Of a DNA stretch of 64,000 nt, positions 18,225-27,641 are shown piece after piece. Position 1 is the first letter of the stretch. Each line of letters starts with the position of its first letter. Origin of the DNA: Pseudanabaena galeata CCNP1313 (lineage in GTDB: Bacteria > Cyanobacteriota > Cyanobacteriia > Pseudanabaenales > Pseudanabaenaceae). Below the pieces are notes generated by a model. That model worked only from the letters and a program-made list of their open reading frames with translations. It searched no databases and was not told the DNA's origin. Location: positions 62,001 to 126,000 of the forward strand of contig NZ_CP112879.1 of assembly GCF_029910235.1 (NCBI RefSeq), written 5' to 3'. Position numbers and translations under genes: made by a program.

Positions 18225-18614
18225 TTAAACTTCTTGTAAATGCTCGGCAACTTCTCGATAGAGGTTGACAATATGCTCGTCTGCAAGGCTGTAATAAACA
18301 TTACGCCCTTCTTTACGGTACGTGACTAATCTCGCCGATCGCAAAATTCGCAGTTGATGAGACACCGCAGAATCACTCATTTTCATGGCTACAGCCAAAT
18401 CACAAACACATAGTTCTTGTCCTGCGAGAGCAGAGATGAGGCGCAATCGATGAGGGTCGGATAACACTGCAAAAAAATCTGCCATCTGTTGTGCTTGTTT
18501 GGGCGAGAATATCTCAGACTGACAAGCAACCACCTTATCTAGATGCACCAGATGAATCTCACAGGTTGGTGCATCATCAGTTTTTATAGGCTGTGTTTTT
18601 GACTTGGCTGGCAT
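18225..18614 (-). CDS. SmtB/ZiaR-type metal-sensing repressor (ArsR family)
   Basis: A 129-residue winged-helix repressor. The recognition region reads [25 protein letters not shown], with the alpha-3 Cys pair (C69, C71) used by ZiaR/CadC-like sensors. The alpha-5 zinc site is intact: D112, H114, H125, E128, the same spacing as D104, H106, H117, E120 of SmtB. Both sensor sites appear complete, so derepression by Zn, and perhaps Cd or Co, is expected. It lies 70 bp upstream of the P-type ATPase on the same strand, with palindromic operator candidates both before its own start and before the ATPase. Confidence 0.93.
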   Translation of the reverse strand: MPAKSKTQPIKTDDAPTCEIHLVHLDKVVACQSEIFSPKQAQQMADFFAVLSDPHRLRLISALAGQELCVCDLAVAMKMSDSAVSHQLRILRSARLVTYRKEGRNVYYSLADEHIVNLYREVAEHLQEV

Positions 18615-18625
18615 GGCAATAAAAA

Positions 18626-18642
18626 TTGATAATCATTTTCAA
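18626..18642. promoter_or_regulatory. Candidate operator upstream of the repressor gene
   Basis: TTGATAATCATTTTCAA is a 17-bp palindrome with one mismatched pair, 11 bp before the repressor ATG. It may be an autoregulatory SmtB-type site. It also resembles Zur/Fur boxes (the AT-rich TGATAAT half), so control by a Fur-family regulator is an alternative. Confidence 0.4.
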
Positions 18643-19153
18643 CTTCAATCTTACCAGAGCCTTATTTTTACTTTGAACCTTATTTAGTCCTTAAGCTATG
18701 CTTGCATATCCACTATCCCCATCATGCCAAGATCCTCATGGTCTAGTTATAGCTAATTAGAAAACTTTTCCTAATCTAGTTTATAGCTTTAACATCACTT
18801 TACATGGCTACCGCTATAGTACATCTGATGGGGAAGTGCATAGATTTTCCATTCGGGGACTAATCTGTAATCAACAAACAAGATTCTATCTCAAACAAAT
18901 CCAGTAAATTCTGAACTAATAGACAATGGAAATATTGCTGAAGATATCAGACTCGATTAAGTTTCTTTCAAATAGATAATTGATATGAATGAAAAAGAGA
19001 ATGTACAGTATCATATTAAACATTCTAGCCAAATAAATTAACCATTGATTGTCCGACAACTAAATGAATAGTGATCTAAACGACTAAAAAACTAACGAAA
19101 AATGTGCATTTGGCTCTACTTTACAAACAACTTAACAAAACGTCATATGCAAC
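18643..19153. other. 510-bp gap between metal island and transfer region
   Basis: An AT-rich stretch without a convincing reading frame. A weak inverted repeat (TAGCTAATTAG against CTAATCTAG) lies near 18747-18790. No RNA gene is recognised. Probably relic sequence beside the truncated transposase. Confidence 0.5.
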
Positions 19154-19420
19154 ATGGAAAGACTAAAACTAACACTCTCAAATGCTGATTATCAGCAATG
19201 CCTAAAGCTTTGTCGCAAGGGGACTAGTCACATCTCTATGCTCAATCGCGCTCAAGTGTTGCTAGCTATGCACAATGGAGCCGCTATCCCAGCAATAATC
19301 AAGGTTCTAGGGATCGAAAGGACAGGGTTATGGCGACTGAGATCGCAATATCTCCGATGTGGTTTAAATGACGCTTTAGCAGATCATCGTCGTAAGCGTG
19401 ATGTTGCAAATACAGCCTAA
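19154..19420 (+). pseudogene. Fragment of an IS630-like transposase (N-terminal HTH)
   Basis: An 88-codon frame encoding a helix-turn-helix region typical of IS630-family transposase N-termini (HISMLNRAQVLLAMHNGAAIPAI, here shortened by the truncation, then GIERTGLWRLRSQY). The DDE catalytic part that should follow is absent; the frame ends and the conjugation genes begin within 100 bp. No terminal repeats could be paired. It marks an old insertion at the border between the metal island and the transfer genes. Confidence 0.6.
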
Positions 19421-19516
19421 ATCATCACTGTGTCCAGCTTCGGTGATTGACCAAAACAGGACTATGGTGCAAGATGCAGTCAAGCAAAGAAGCCCAATTT
19501 CTCCTATATTGAAAAA

Positions 19517-20101
19517 ATGAAAACATCCTCAAACGATGGGATGAGAGTTACCTATACTCCTCATCGCAATGGTTCTAAATTCTTCAACAGAATTCAAGAC
19601 CCACAGGTAGCAGCCTTAACCGCCACGATTGTCGGAATCGTCATTGCCTTCTCCTGTTCTAGAAGCATGTACCTGACCGCATTACTTGCCTTTATTGGCT
19701 TGCTGTTGGCTTTTCCCAAGACATTATTGATGCTGTATGGCAAAGTTGAGCAGCATTTGCGAAATCACAAGTACAGCCCTGTTTTATTGCTAGGAACGGG
19801 AATTGGCTTCCTGATCGGATTACTGTTGATTTTTACAATCGAGCCAGCCCAAGCCCAGTTTTTCAACAAAACCCAGACATGGTTAGGTGGTGCGATTCCT
19901 GGAATAGATGCATCTTTAGTTGCCTTAATCTTTAACGTGCTGCGAGCATTATTTGTGATTTATCTAGGGATTGGATTAGTAAAAGTGATCCAATCGGCTA
20001 GAAATGACGATGATTGGCAGCAATTAGCGCGTACTCCTTTGATTCTGGTGGTGACAGTGACTATGGGAGACATCCTAGCCGCAGTTATTACTGGGGTTTA
20101 G
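19517..20101 (+). CDS. VirB2/TrbC-like pilin precursor
   Basis: A 194-residue protein with two N-terminal membrane helices, a third hydrophobic segment ending in a signal-peptidase-like site (TIEPAQAQFF), and two further hydrophobic helices in the mature part (ASLVALIFNVLRALFVIYLG and TPLILVVTVTMGDILAAVI). Two helices behind a cleavable leader are the hallmark of T4SS major pilins. It is the first gene of the transfer locus and lies just upstream of a VirB3-like gene, the usual order. The long N-terminal region before the leader is unusual. Assignment by topology and context, not by strong motif. Confidence 0.65.
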   Translation: MKTSSNDGMRVTYTPHRNGSKFFNRIQDPQVAALTATIVGIVIAFSCSRSMYLTALLAFIGLLLAFPKTLLMLYGKVEQHLRNHKYSPVLLLGTGIGFLIGLLLIFTIEPAQAQFFNKTQTWLGGAIPGIDASLVALIFNVLRALFVIYLGIGLVKVIQSARNDDDWQQLARTPLILVVTVTMGDILAAVITGV

Positions 20102-20106
20102 AAACC

Positions 20107-20427
20107 ATGTCAGATGAGTACAAATTCCGTAAGGTCAATGCAATTCTGGGCGCAAGTCCGAAGATTGGTCCCTTTCCCACCGAACTGATTATTCCTTGGG
20201 CAATCATCAGCTTCACGCTATTTATGATTTGCTACGTGTTTCTGAATATGTCATGGCTGTGGGTATCAATAATCGTGGCATGGGGGGATACGACATGGTG
20301 GATTTTAACGGGTTCTAAACCCTATCGGTTTCTATCAAAATTCATCCCCGTACCAAGATGGACGCGAGGTGCGTATCGGTACAGGGATATGAGCAAACAG
20401 GAGCTAAAAAGATATGTCCGTCGCTAA
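20107..20427 (+). CDS. VirB3-like T4SS membrane protein
   Basis: A 106-residue protein starting at the ATG at 20107, five bases after the pilin stop. The N-terminus FRKVNAILGASPKIGPFP is followed by one or two membrane segments (IIPWAIISFTLFMICYVFL and MSWLWVSIIVAWGDTTWWIL) and a basic tail. Size, topology and position between pilin and VirB4 ATPase match VirB3/TrbD. Its last 14 bp overlap the ATPase gene, implying coupled translation. Confidence 0.65.
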   Translation: MSDEYKFRKVNAILGASPKIGPFPTELIIPWAIISFTLFMICYVFLNMSWLWVSIIVAWGDTTWWILTGSKPYRFLSKFIPVPRWTRGAYRYRDMSKQELKRYVRR

Positions 20428-23173
20428 TCCAAAAGTTAATCGTAAAGGCTATAAGCACTTTGAAAAGGAGCTTGCCGTCGAATGCATCCTCAAATTCGAG
20501 CTGCGAGATCGGACAGTGAGTTGCTTTGTCCTTAAACAAGGTAACTCATCACTAGAATCATTGCAGTTTGTGTTTGGTTGGGAATCTAAAGGTATTCATA
20601 CCACTCTGTCTGCTGAACAAGAAACTTCAATGTTTGACGCGATCCAATCGGGTTTGAAAGATATCCCTGATGGTGAGAAGCTGACAGTGCATTTTGGTTC
20701 GGTTAGCTCAGATCGCGATCGCCAAAATCAACTCCAAGAACTTTACGAACAAGCTGATACGCCGCAGTTAAAGTTTCTGGTGATGGGTGAAAAGCAAAGG
20801 GTACAGGAGCTATCCAAAGCAGGTTTGAGAAAACCTAAATTCCTACGCCTCTATGCAACCTACACGATTCGCGGATCGACTGCCGAGGGCAATGATGCTC
20901 TAGAAAAAGTGCTGGCTTGGGTGCAGAAGCTTTATCAGCAATTGGTTGGACAAGAAAAAGAAGCAGAGCAGGAGCGCCATGAGATTGCTTTTGCCAAAGC
21001 CTTTACCGATGGGTTTCTAAACTGGGAACAGATTCTATCCAATCGCATGGGTTTGGATTTGCGACCCTTAACAGATCGCGAACTGTGGGAACATCTCTGG
21101 CAACAATTTAACAGCAGTGAAGCACCACCGATTCCGCAATTGCTGGTGATGTCAGATCGCGGTGTGCAGGAACAGGTGACGACGCAAGTGCATATGAAAA
21201 CATTATTGCTAGAGCGTCCTGACTCAATTCCCTTTGCTGATAATGGTTTCGTGCATCTAAAGGGTGAATATATTGGCGTACTCACCTTCATGGATAAGCC
21301 AGGCGGTTGGGTATCCAAGGGTAAACAGATGCGCTATCTCTGGGAAGCGATCGCCCGTGATGCGATATCAAACACCGAAGTTTTTTGTCAGTTCACAAGG
21401 GCAAATGAAACGATTGTCAAAGCGAATATGCAGCGTGTGACCAAGCAAAGCATTGTTTCGCAAGAGCAATCCGCTTCCTTGAATAACATCAATGTCAATG
21501 CTTCGTTAAAACAGCAAAGAGCAGTCAAAGCACAGGAAGCACTCTATGAGGGCGCAATTCCGATCAACGTGGCTGTAGCGATATTAATCCGCCGTCCTAG
21601 TCCCAATGCCCTTGATGATGCCTGTCGTTATTTTTGCAGTTGTTTTCAACGTCCTGCATGGGTAGAGCGGGAAACTGAATATGCGTGGTTGATGTGGAAA
21701 CAGACCTTACCAATTACGGTTGGCAATTTGTTAGCTCAACCCTTTCCCCGCCGTCATGTTTATCTATCTGATGAAGCGGTTGCTTTTACGGGTTGTGTTA
21801 TGCCCAGATCGGTCGATGAGACTGGCTTTGAATTGATTACCGAAGAAGGCGGTATGCCTCTGTATCTGGATGTGCGAAAGCATCGGAATATTGGTATTTT
21901 TGCGACCACTCGGGCGGGTAAGTCGGTATTGGTATCAGCTTTTATATCGCAAGCCTTATGCAACAACCAGCAAATTGTTGCGCTTGATTTCCCGAAACCT
22001 GATGGTACGAGTACGTTTACGGACTACACCCGTTTTATTGGCGATATAGGCGCATATTTCGATATCAGTAAAGAGTCATCAAACCTACTCGAACTGCCAG
22101 ATTTAAGAGCATTCGCCTCTGAGCAAGCGGAAGAGCGTCTGCGAGATTTCAAATCCTTTGTGGAATCAGCGCTGATGACGATGGTATTCGGAGCAAGTCA
22201 GCATGACCTATCCTCATCGGAAAGACAACTGCGGCAACTAATTCGGGCTTTGTTAGTGCCTGTGGTTAATGCCTTCTTTGATGACGAGCAGATTAAATCC
22301 CGATACGATCTGGCGATCGCCGATGGATTCGGTACTGAAGCATGGAGTCAGATGCCCACCCTGTCAGATTTCTTGGATTATTTTCTGCATCAAGGAAAAT
22401 CTGAGATTGAGGCGGATGTAGCAAGCAGCGAACAGATCGATCAAGCTACCAATCAAATCACGATTCAATTACGGTTTTGGCTAAACTCTCGCATTGGTCA
22501 AGCGATTTCACGTCCATCTACGTTTCGCAGTGATGCGCGACTGTTGGTATTTGCGCTGCGAAACTTATCGGAAGCGGAAGATGCTGCCATACTTGCCCTA
22601 TCTGCATACTCAGCAGCCCTCAGACGTGCTTTATCATCGCCAGCCAGTATCTTGTTTATTGATGAAGCCCCGATCCTGTTTGAATATCCGACGATCTCAG
22701 AAATGGTAGCGCGGCTCTGTGCCAATGGAGCTAAGGCTGGTATCAAGGTGATTATTTCCGCCCAAGACCCTGACACGATCGCCAGATCGCCATCGGCTTC
22801 CAAGATTCTCCAAAACCTATCAACGAGATTGATTGGCAGAATTCAACCCTCGGCAGTAGATAGTTTTGTCAGCATTCTCAAATATCCCAGAGCGGTGATT
22901 GCTCAGAATGCGGAGGAGCGCTTTTACCCCAAACGGGAATCGATTTATTCGCAATGGTTACTGGACGATGGCGGGATTTATACCTTCGTGCGCTTCTTTC
23001 CCAGCTATATCCAGCTTGGAGTTGTGGCAAATAACCCCGACGAGCAGGAAGCGCGTACTGCTTTCATGGATTCGCTAGCAGATCCATACAAAGGATTAGC
23101 TGCTTTTTCGCGAGAGATGGCTAGTGCTTTGCGAGATGGGCGCAAGCTCAAATTACCTGAAGCCGTCCTTTGA
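20414..23173 (+). CDS. virB4: VirB4/TraC-type conjugation ATPase
   Basis: A 919-residue ATPase of the inner-membrane T4SS motor. Walker A is in IFATTRAGKSVLV near residue 500 and Walker B in ILFIDEAPILFE near 750, followed by the motif-rich stretch KVIISAQDP. The N-terminal half carries the large divergent assembly domain of cyanobacterial VirB4 proteins. It powers pilus biogenesis and substrate transfer. The size and large N-terminal domain fit the MPF type C family found in cyanobacteria. The gene is intact, with no frameshift seen. Confidence 0.9.
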   Translation: MSVANPKVNRKGYKHFEKELAVECILKFELRDRTVSCFVLKQGNSSLESLQFVFGWESKGIHTTLSAEQETSMFDAIQSGLKDIPDGEKLTVHFGSVSSDRDRQNQLQELYEQADTPQLKFLVMGEKQRVQELSKAGLRKPKFLRLYATYTIRGSTAEGNDALEKVLAWVQKLYQQLVGQEKEAEQERHEIAFAKAFTDGFLNWEQILSNRMGLDLRPLTDRELWEHLWQQFNSSEAPPIPQLLVMSDRGVQEQVTTQVHMKTLLLERPDSIPFADNGFVHLKGEYIGVLTFMDKPGGWVSKGKQMRYLWEAIARDAISNTEVFCQFTRANETIVKANMQRVTKQSIVSQEQSASLNNINVNASLKQQRAVKAQEALYEGAIPINVAVAILIRRPSPNALDDACRYFCSCFQRPAWVERETEYAWLMWKQTLPITVGNLLAQPFPRRHVYLSDEAVAFTGCVMPRSVDETGFELITEEGGMPLYLDVRKHRNIGIFATTRAGKSVLVSAFISQALCNNQQIVALDFPKPDGTSTFTDYTRFIGDIGAYFDISKESSNLLELPDLRAFASEQAEERLRDFKSFVESALMTMVFGASQHDLSSSERQLRQLIRALLVPVVNAFFDDEQIKSRYDLAIADGFGTEAWSQMPTLSDFLDYFLHQGKSEIEADVASSEQIDQATNQITIQLRFWLNSRIGQAISRPSTFRSDARLLVFALRNLSEAEDAAILALSAYSAALRRALSSPASILFIDEAPILFEYPTISEMVARLCANGAKAGIKVIISAQDPDTIARSPSASKILQNLSTRLIGRIQPSAVDSFVSILKYPRAVIAQNAEERFYPKRESIYSQWLLDDGGIYTFVRFFPSYIQLGVVANNPDEQEARTAFMDSLADPYKGLAAFSREMASALRDGRKLKLPEAVL

Positions 23174-23205
23174 TTTCCAATTCTGAGCAACTTTCCTACA
23201 AAACT

Positions 23206-24177
23206 ATGAAAATCAATCGTCTAACCTACAAAGCGATCGCCATCAGTTTCGTTACTTGTTCGCTAATTCTGACGAGTCCCAGAGATGCAAGTGCGCTCCA
23301 ATTACCAGTTCCCACGGAACTTACAGGATTAATCGCGCAGGTCAATCAACTGATTACCTCGATTAACTCTGGTGACTTCCTGAAAGCGCAACTAGACAAG
23401 GCGCTGGGACAATACCTGCCCCAAGTTCAAGCCGCAATTACCCAATCAATTGGACAACTAGGCATCCCAGACCCTAGCAAAGCTGAAGCAGCCGTACTTG
23501 CCTCGATTAAAGGCGCATTTAACAGCGCTGGGTTAAATGGCACCTTTACAAATCAAGGGATGGTTACTGCTTCAGTTACCAATACTTCTATCCAAAATGT
23601 CTTGGGAGAAGAAGGGCAAGCAAGGCTGAAGAAAACCCTTGAAGAGATGATGCTCAACGCTCAGAATGTCGGACAGCTATCGCTAAATACAACTACAGGC
23701 GCTCAAACCAATGCCGCGATCGCTAGCACCGCCCAACAAATCGCGGCAAACTCAGTCAGCTTTGCTCAGAGTGCATTTTCTAGCGCTCAACAGGTAGATA
23801 TGCTATCGCAGCAAGCGCAAGGAGCCGTAGCCACACAGGATGTACTCAAAATTGTGGCGCAACAAAATTCGGGCAATTCGGCAATTCTCTCGAATATTGC
23901 TTCCCAGTTTGGCAACAATGCCAATCAGCTTGGTAATGTTGCCAATCAAATTAGCGTGCTATCCGACCAGAATGCTCAAGTCGCCGAACAAAATAGCCAA
24001 CGCACTCAGATCGAGGCGCAGCAACTTGCTTTGCAAGTACAACAAACTCAGCAAGGTGCAACCTCCCTGCTCAATCTTGACCAGATTAATACCGCCCTCA
24101 AAGGCGATCGCCAAGAGCGGGTGATGGAACGCAACTCTACGATTCAACAACGGATGCCCTATACCTTCCTACGCTAA
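23206..24177 (+). CDS. Exported coiled-coil protein of the T4SS locus, VirB5-like by position
   Basis: A signal peptide (AISFVTCSLILTSPRDASA) precedes a region of about 290 residues rich in Gln, Ala and Asn, with heptad-like helices (IASQFGNNANQLGNVANQI, AQVAEQNSQRTQIEAQQLAL). This resembles minor pilus or stabilising proteins of the VirB5/TrbJ type, which are helical periplasmic proteins encoded between VirB4 and VirB6, exactly the position here. The ATG at 23206 is preferred; a TTG at 23170 overlapping the upstream stop is possible. The family is not recognised with certainty. Confidence 0.6.
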   Translation: MKINRLTYKAIAISFVTCSLILTSPRDASALQLPVPTELTGLIAQVNQLITSINSGDFLKAQLDKALGQYLPQVQAAITQSIGQLGIPDPSKAEAAVLASIKGAFNSAGLNGTFTNQGMVTASVTNTSIQNVLGEEGQARLKKTLEEMMLNAQNVGQLSLNTTTGAQTNAAIASTAQQIAANSVSFAQSAFSSAQQVDMLSQQAQGAVATQDVLKIVAQQNSGNSAILSNIASQFGNNANQLGNVANQISVLSDQNAQVAEQNSQRTQIEAQQLALQVQQTQQGATSLLNLDQINTALKGDRQERVMERNSTIQQRMPYTFLR

Positions 24178-24188
24178 AGAGATTAACC

Positions 24189-25226
24189 ATGCTGATTGCT
24201 CAAGTTATTGTCAACAATTCAGAGGAGGTATCACTAGCCGTGCAGGGAGCATGGCAAGATACGTGGGAACTTGCCTTCAATGGCACTCTCTACAAAGCTC
24301 TTACCAATCTCGGACTCATTATTGCCGTAGCTTCTTTGCTGCTATGGACAATCCAATTTACCAAGAACCTGATTGATGACCAGAGTTATCGACAATTCGG
24401 TGAATTAATCTGGCCGATCATCGTGATTGTGCTGCTCACCAATGGCGGTCAAAACCTAATTGGGCTAACCAATGGGATGCGGACAGTAATCAACAATGCC
24501 AATAACTCGGTGCTAGGTGCGATTACCTCAACCGCCAAATTAGAGAAAACCCTATCCGCCCTAGCCGATTTCTCTGTTGCCCAAGAGCAAATAATTGCCT
24601 ATCGCCAGCAATGCAATAGCATCACTAAAAATACGGAAATGCAAGCTTGCTTGCAAGAAGTGAATACCAAAGCACAAGCATTGCTGAGTGGATATGAAAC
24701 AAACTACGGTGCAGTGGCGGCGGCTTTGATTGGCAAGTTAAAAAAACAAATCGATAAGGCAAGCGAAAACCCACTGGAAGCAGTTACGAATCTGTTCCCC
24801 GGCACAATCATTGCCCGCTCAATTATGTTGGCGGCGATCGAGACTTTTATGATCGCCATGCAGTCGGCTTTTCAGGCACTGATTGAAGTCGGGTTTCTGC
24901 TCACAGGTTTACTCGGTCCCCTTGCCGTCGGTGCTTCACTGCTACCTATCGGCGCAAAGCCACTCTATGCATGGATGACAGGATTCTGGTCATTGGGCAT
25001 GGCAAAGCTAAGTTTGAACATCATTACAGGACTTGCCGCCACCGCGATCGCTGCTTCCGCCCAATTAGATACGCTCTCGATCGCAATTACCCTTGGACTG
25101 CTTGCGCCAATTCTTGCCCTAGCCCTATCGGCTGGTGGCGGTATGGCTATCTTCAGTGCCATTCTTTCGGCAGCAAGTGCGGCGGCTTCGGCAGGTTTAA
25201 ATATCGGGCTACGAATTTCTAAGTAG
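24189..25226 (+). CDS. VirB6/TrbL-like polytopic membrane protein
   Basis: A 345-residue inner-membrane protein with helices at about residues 37-53, 75-92, 215-260 and a C-terminal block of small-residue-rich helices (LGLLAPILALALSAGGGMAIF). A central soluble loop (residues 100-200) has two Cys (QQCNSITKNTEMQACLQEV). Topology and location are those of VirB6/TrbL, which builds the inner-membrane channel of the T4SS. The gene begins 11 bp after its neighbour. Confidence 0.7.
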   Translation: MLIAQVIVNNSEEVSLAVQGAWQDTWELAFNGTLYKALTNLGLIIAVASLLLWTIQFTKNLIDDQSYRQFGELIWPIIVIVLLTNGGQNLIGLTNGMRTVINNANNSVLGAITSTAKLEKTLSALADFSVAQEQIIAYRQQCNSITKNTEMQACLQEVNTKAQALLSGYETNYGAVAAALIGKLKKQIDKASENPLEAVTNLFPGTIIARSIMLAAIETFMIAMQSAFQALIEVGFLLTGLLGPLAVGASLLPIGAKPLYAWMTGFWSLGMAKLSLNIITGLAATAIAASAQLDTLSIAITLGLLAPILALALSAGGGMAIFSAILSAASAAASAGLNIGLRISK

Positions 25227-25235
25227 GTAATCAAA

Positions 25236-26039
25236 ATGAATTCATATACAGAAAGCACAACAGATGAAACTACTGCTTTGCATAGTTTTATTCCTGCGCC
25301 ATCCTCTCCCAGTAAAGCCAAAACTCCTAAAGATGTACTGGTCGTCTCCATCCTGTTTGGCATATTGGGCTTATCGGCTCTCAATAGCTTGGGACTAATT
25401 GCCCTGACGGGGGCATATCTCTCCCTTGCTTCCCAGAAACCACCAACATTGGTGCAGCTAGTTGGCGGTAAAGCGATTACCGCGATCACGATGGAGAACA
25501 AAGCCAGATCGCCTGAAATTGTGAAGCAGTTTGTGACTCAGCAATTGCTTTCTCTGATGACATGGACAGGTGAATTGCCTTCAGATGCTCAGAATGGGAA
25601 ACCCGTTCTCGATCCTGGTGTGGAAGTTACCTCCGCTCAAGGACTGAAGAAGAAAATTACCACAATTGCTTGGCAAGCTAGCTTTGGCTTTTCGGAAGAC
25701 TTCCGCAAAGGTTTACTTTCGTCGATCGCGGAATTAACACCGACAGAAGTATTTTCAGGTGGGAGCAAAGTGATTTTAGTGCCTCAGAGCATTACTGCAC
25801 CTGAAGAGATTGAAAAGGGGAAATGGAAAGTCAACCTTGTGGCAAATCTAGTTACTTTTAGTCCCAGCAATCAAGTTGGTGAATCGGTTCCCTTTAACAA
25901 AGAAATCTTCATTCAGGCGATCGATGTCCCGAATCTCAAAGCTGATGCTTCGCCGTTGGAGCAAGCCATTTTCAAAGTTAGAGCCTCTGGTTTAGAAATC
26001 TATGCCATGCGTGACCTTGCCAGAACCGATCTGAAATAA
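25236..26039 (+). CDS. VirB8-like bitopic T4SS protein
   Basis: A 267-residue protein with a cytoplasmic N-terminus, a single membrane helix (VVSILFGILGLSALNSLGLIALTGAYL) and a periplasmic domain of about 190 residues with alternating strands (KWKVNLVANLVTFSPSN, FNKEIFIQAIDVPNL). This is the plan of VirB8/TraE assembly factors. It sits between the VirB6-like and VirB10-like genes, consistent with that role. Sequence motifs are weak, so the call relies on topology and order. Confidence 0.6.
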   Translation: MNSYTESTTDETTALHSFIPAPSSPSKAKTPKDVLVVSILFGILGLSALNSLGLIALTGAYLSLASQKPPTLVQLVGGKAITAITMENKARSPEIVKQFVTQQLLSLMTWTGELPSDAQNGKPVLDPGVEVTSAQGLKKKITTIAWQASFGFSEDFRKGLLSSIAELTPTEVFSGGSKVILVPQSITAPEEIEKGKWKVNLVANLVTFSPSNQVGESVPFNKEIFIQAIDVPNLKADASPLEQAIFKVRASGLEIYAMRDLARTDLK

Positions 26040-26088
26040 GGCTTTCTCATTTTCTCGATATTGGATTAAATATGTGACAGGAGTTGCC

Positions 26089-27615
26089 ATGATTACGGAA
26101 GTTGCCGAACAGCCATTAGCCACTGAAAAAGCTAATGTAAAAGCTGATGAAATTGACTTTGCCTATCTAACGGGTTTTCAGCCTGATCTACCGCCTGATA
26201 CTGGTGGTGAAACCAACGATGTTGATGAAGATGACGATCTCGATCCAGAGGAGCATCGCACCATACGGGGACTGATTAGTAGTCCTTTTTCTAAAATTGC
26301 TTTAGTCGGCGGCGCGGGCTTATTCGGCTTTTTGCTAGTCGGACTATTCATGAATAGTGTCATGTCATCCAGTGCTAAGCCCTTAGATGCGAAATCTGGT
26401 GGCAAAGATGCCAATACTGTTGTCGCTTCCACCCTCGATCCCAAAGATGCAGAAATCGCTAAGTTCAAGACCGATTTGGCTTTGGGTAGTCAGCTTTCCG
26501 CAGGTAAATCGAAAACATTGCGTCCAGCCGTTTTACCGAAATCAGATTCTAAACTTGATGCCAAAGATAAGGACAAGCCAGACCCAAATGCGACGAAATC
26601 TAGCGATCGCACTCTTGAGTCACCTGTAGTAGTCAGCAACCTCTCAGCGCCGCCATTGGCAAGTGCGCCCATCTATCCTGTACGACAAATCATGTCGCCA
26701 GTCGAACCGATGGTGATGCCTTCGCGTATTTTTGCCGCTAGTCCACCTGCGGAAGTCAAAAATCCTGCCGAAGAATGGCAGAGATTGGCAAGCATTGGTA
26801 GTTACGGAAATCTGGCGGCTCCCACCGAAATGCCGAAAGCGATCTTCCCTAATCCCGCGATCGCTAGTAATGCCAGCACCCAAAGCCTTGTGATTGAGAA
26901 ACCGCGCTCAGATTCCTTAACCAGTTATCTCGCCCAATCCGAAAAGTCACTTCAGGCTATCAATGCCAATACTTTGCTAGTGGGGACTACCGCAAGAGCA
27001 TCATTGAAAACAGCGTTGGTGTTCTCCACTGATGGTAGTCGGGTGATTGGCTCTGCCCCTGGACTAATCCCGAAATTTATCGTCACGCTCCAAGAAGCAA
27101 TTTCAACGGCGGATGGGAAAGTTGCCATTCCTGCGAATGCGTCTCTAATTGTGGTTGCGCGTCCCTTGGATGCTAAATCAGGATTATCGGAATTAGATGT
27201 GGTTGGAATCGTGATCAATGGTCGAGAGCTTACGCCTCCTGCCAATGCGATTACGATTCGTGGTGCGGATGGTGCGCCGTTGATTGCAGATAAATACTTC
27301 GATCGCGGTTCGGAAATTAGCGGCATGGACGTAGGCACTTTTCTGACCTCCGCCCTTGCTGAAGTTGGCAAACTCACCAACAGTCCGACTAGTACCAGCA
27401 GCATATCTACGCTTGGGGGTAGTTCTACGGTTAATACAGCACCACCACCGAATTATATTGGAGCGGCGCTCAGTGGTGGCTTTGGCATTCTCTCAGAAAC
27501 TTTGAATCGTCGCAGTCAACAGGCGCTCGAAGAAATCAAAACCCGTCCTAACGTCTTCTTTATCCCCGCAGGTAAAGAACTACAGGTATTTGTGAATCAG
27601 TCTGTGACTTTCTAA
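26089..27615 (+). CDS. virB10: VirB10/TrbI-like core-complex protein
   Basis: Cytoplasmic acidic N-terminus, one membrane helix (IALVGGAGLFGFLLVGLFM) near residue 75, a long Pro/Lys/Ser-rich periplasmic spacer, and a C-terminal beta domain of TrbI type (KFIVTLQEAISTADGKVAIPANASLIVVARPLD in part, ending in FFIPAGKELQVFVNQSV). VirB10 spans both membranes and transmits energy signals to the outer-membrane pore. The start ATG at 26089 has a good ribosome site (AGGAG, six bases away); a GTG at 26074 is the alternative. Confidence 0.85.
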   Translation: MITEVAEQPLATEKANVKADEIDFAYLTGFQPDLPPDTGGETNDVDEDDDLDPEEHRTIRGLISSPFSKIALVGGAGLFGFLLVGLFMNSVMSSSAKPLDAKSGGKDANTVVASTLDPKDAEIAKFKTDLALGSQLSAGKSKTLRPAVLPKSDSKLDAKDKDKPDPNATKSSDRTLESPVVVSNLSAPPLASAPIYPVRQIMSPVEPMVMPSRIFAASPPAEVKNPAEEWQRLASIGSYGNLAAPTEMPKAIFPNPAIASNASTQSLVIEKPRSDSLTSYLAQSEKSLQAINANTLLVGTTARASLKTALVFSTDGSRVIGSAPGLIPKFIVTLQEAISTADGKVAIPANASLIVVARPLDAKSGLSELDVVGIVINGRELTPPANAITIRGADGAPLIADKYFDRGSEISGMDVGTFLTSALAEVGKLTNSPTSTSSISTLGGSSTVNTAPPPNYIGAALSGGFGILSETLNRRSQQALEEIKTRPNVFFIPAGKELQVFVNQSVTF

Positions 27616-27641
27616 TTAACTTCTATCAGTTGTTGAGTTCT

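Noticed and set aside
24965-25501. Minus-strand 178-codon frame
   Set aside because: Lies opposite the confidently placed VirB6-like and VirB8-like genes; its composition is that of an antisense shadow.
26952-27404. Minus-strand 150-codon frame
   Set aside because: Antisense shadow of virB10 with no plausible start signal.
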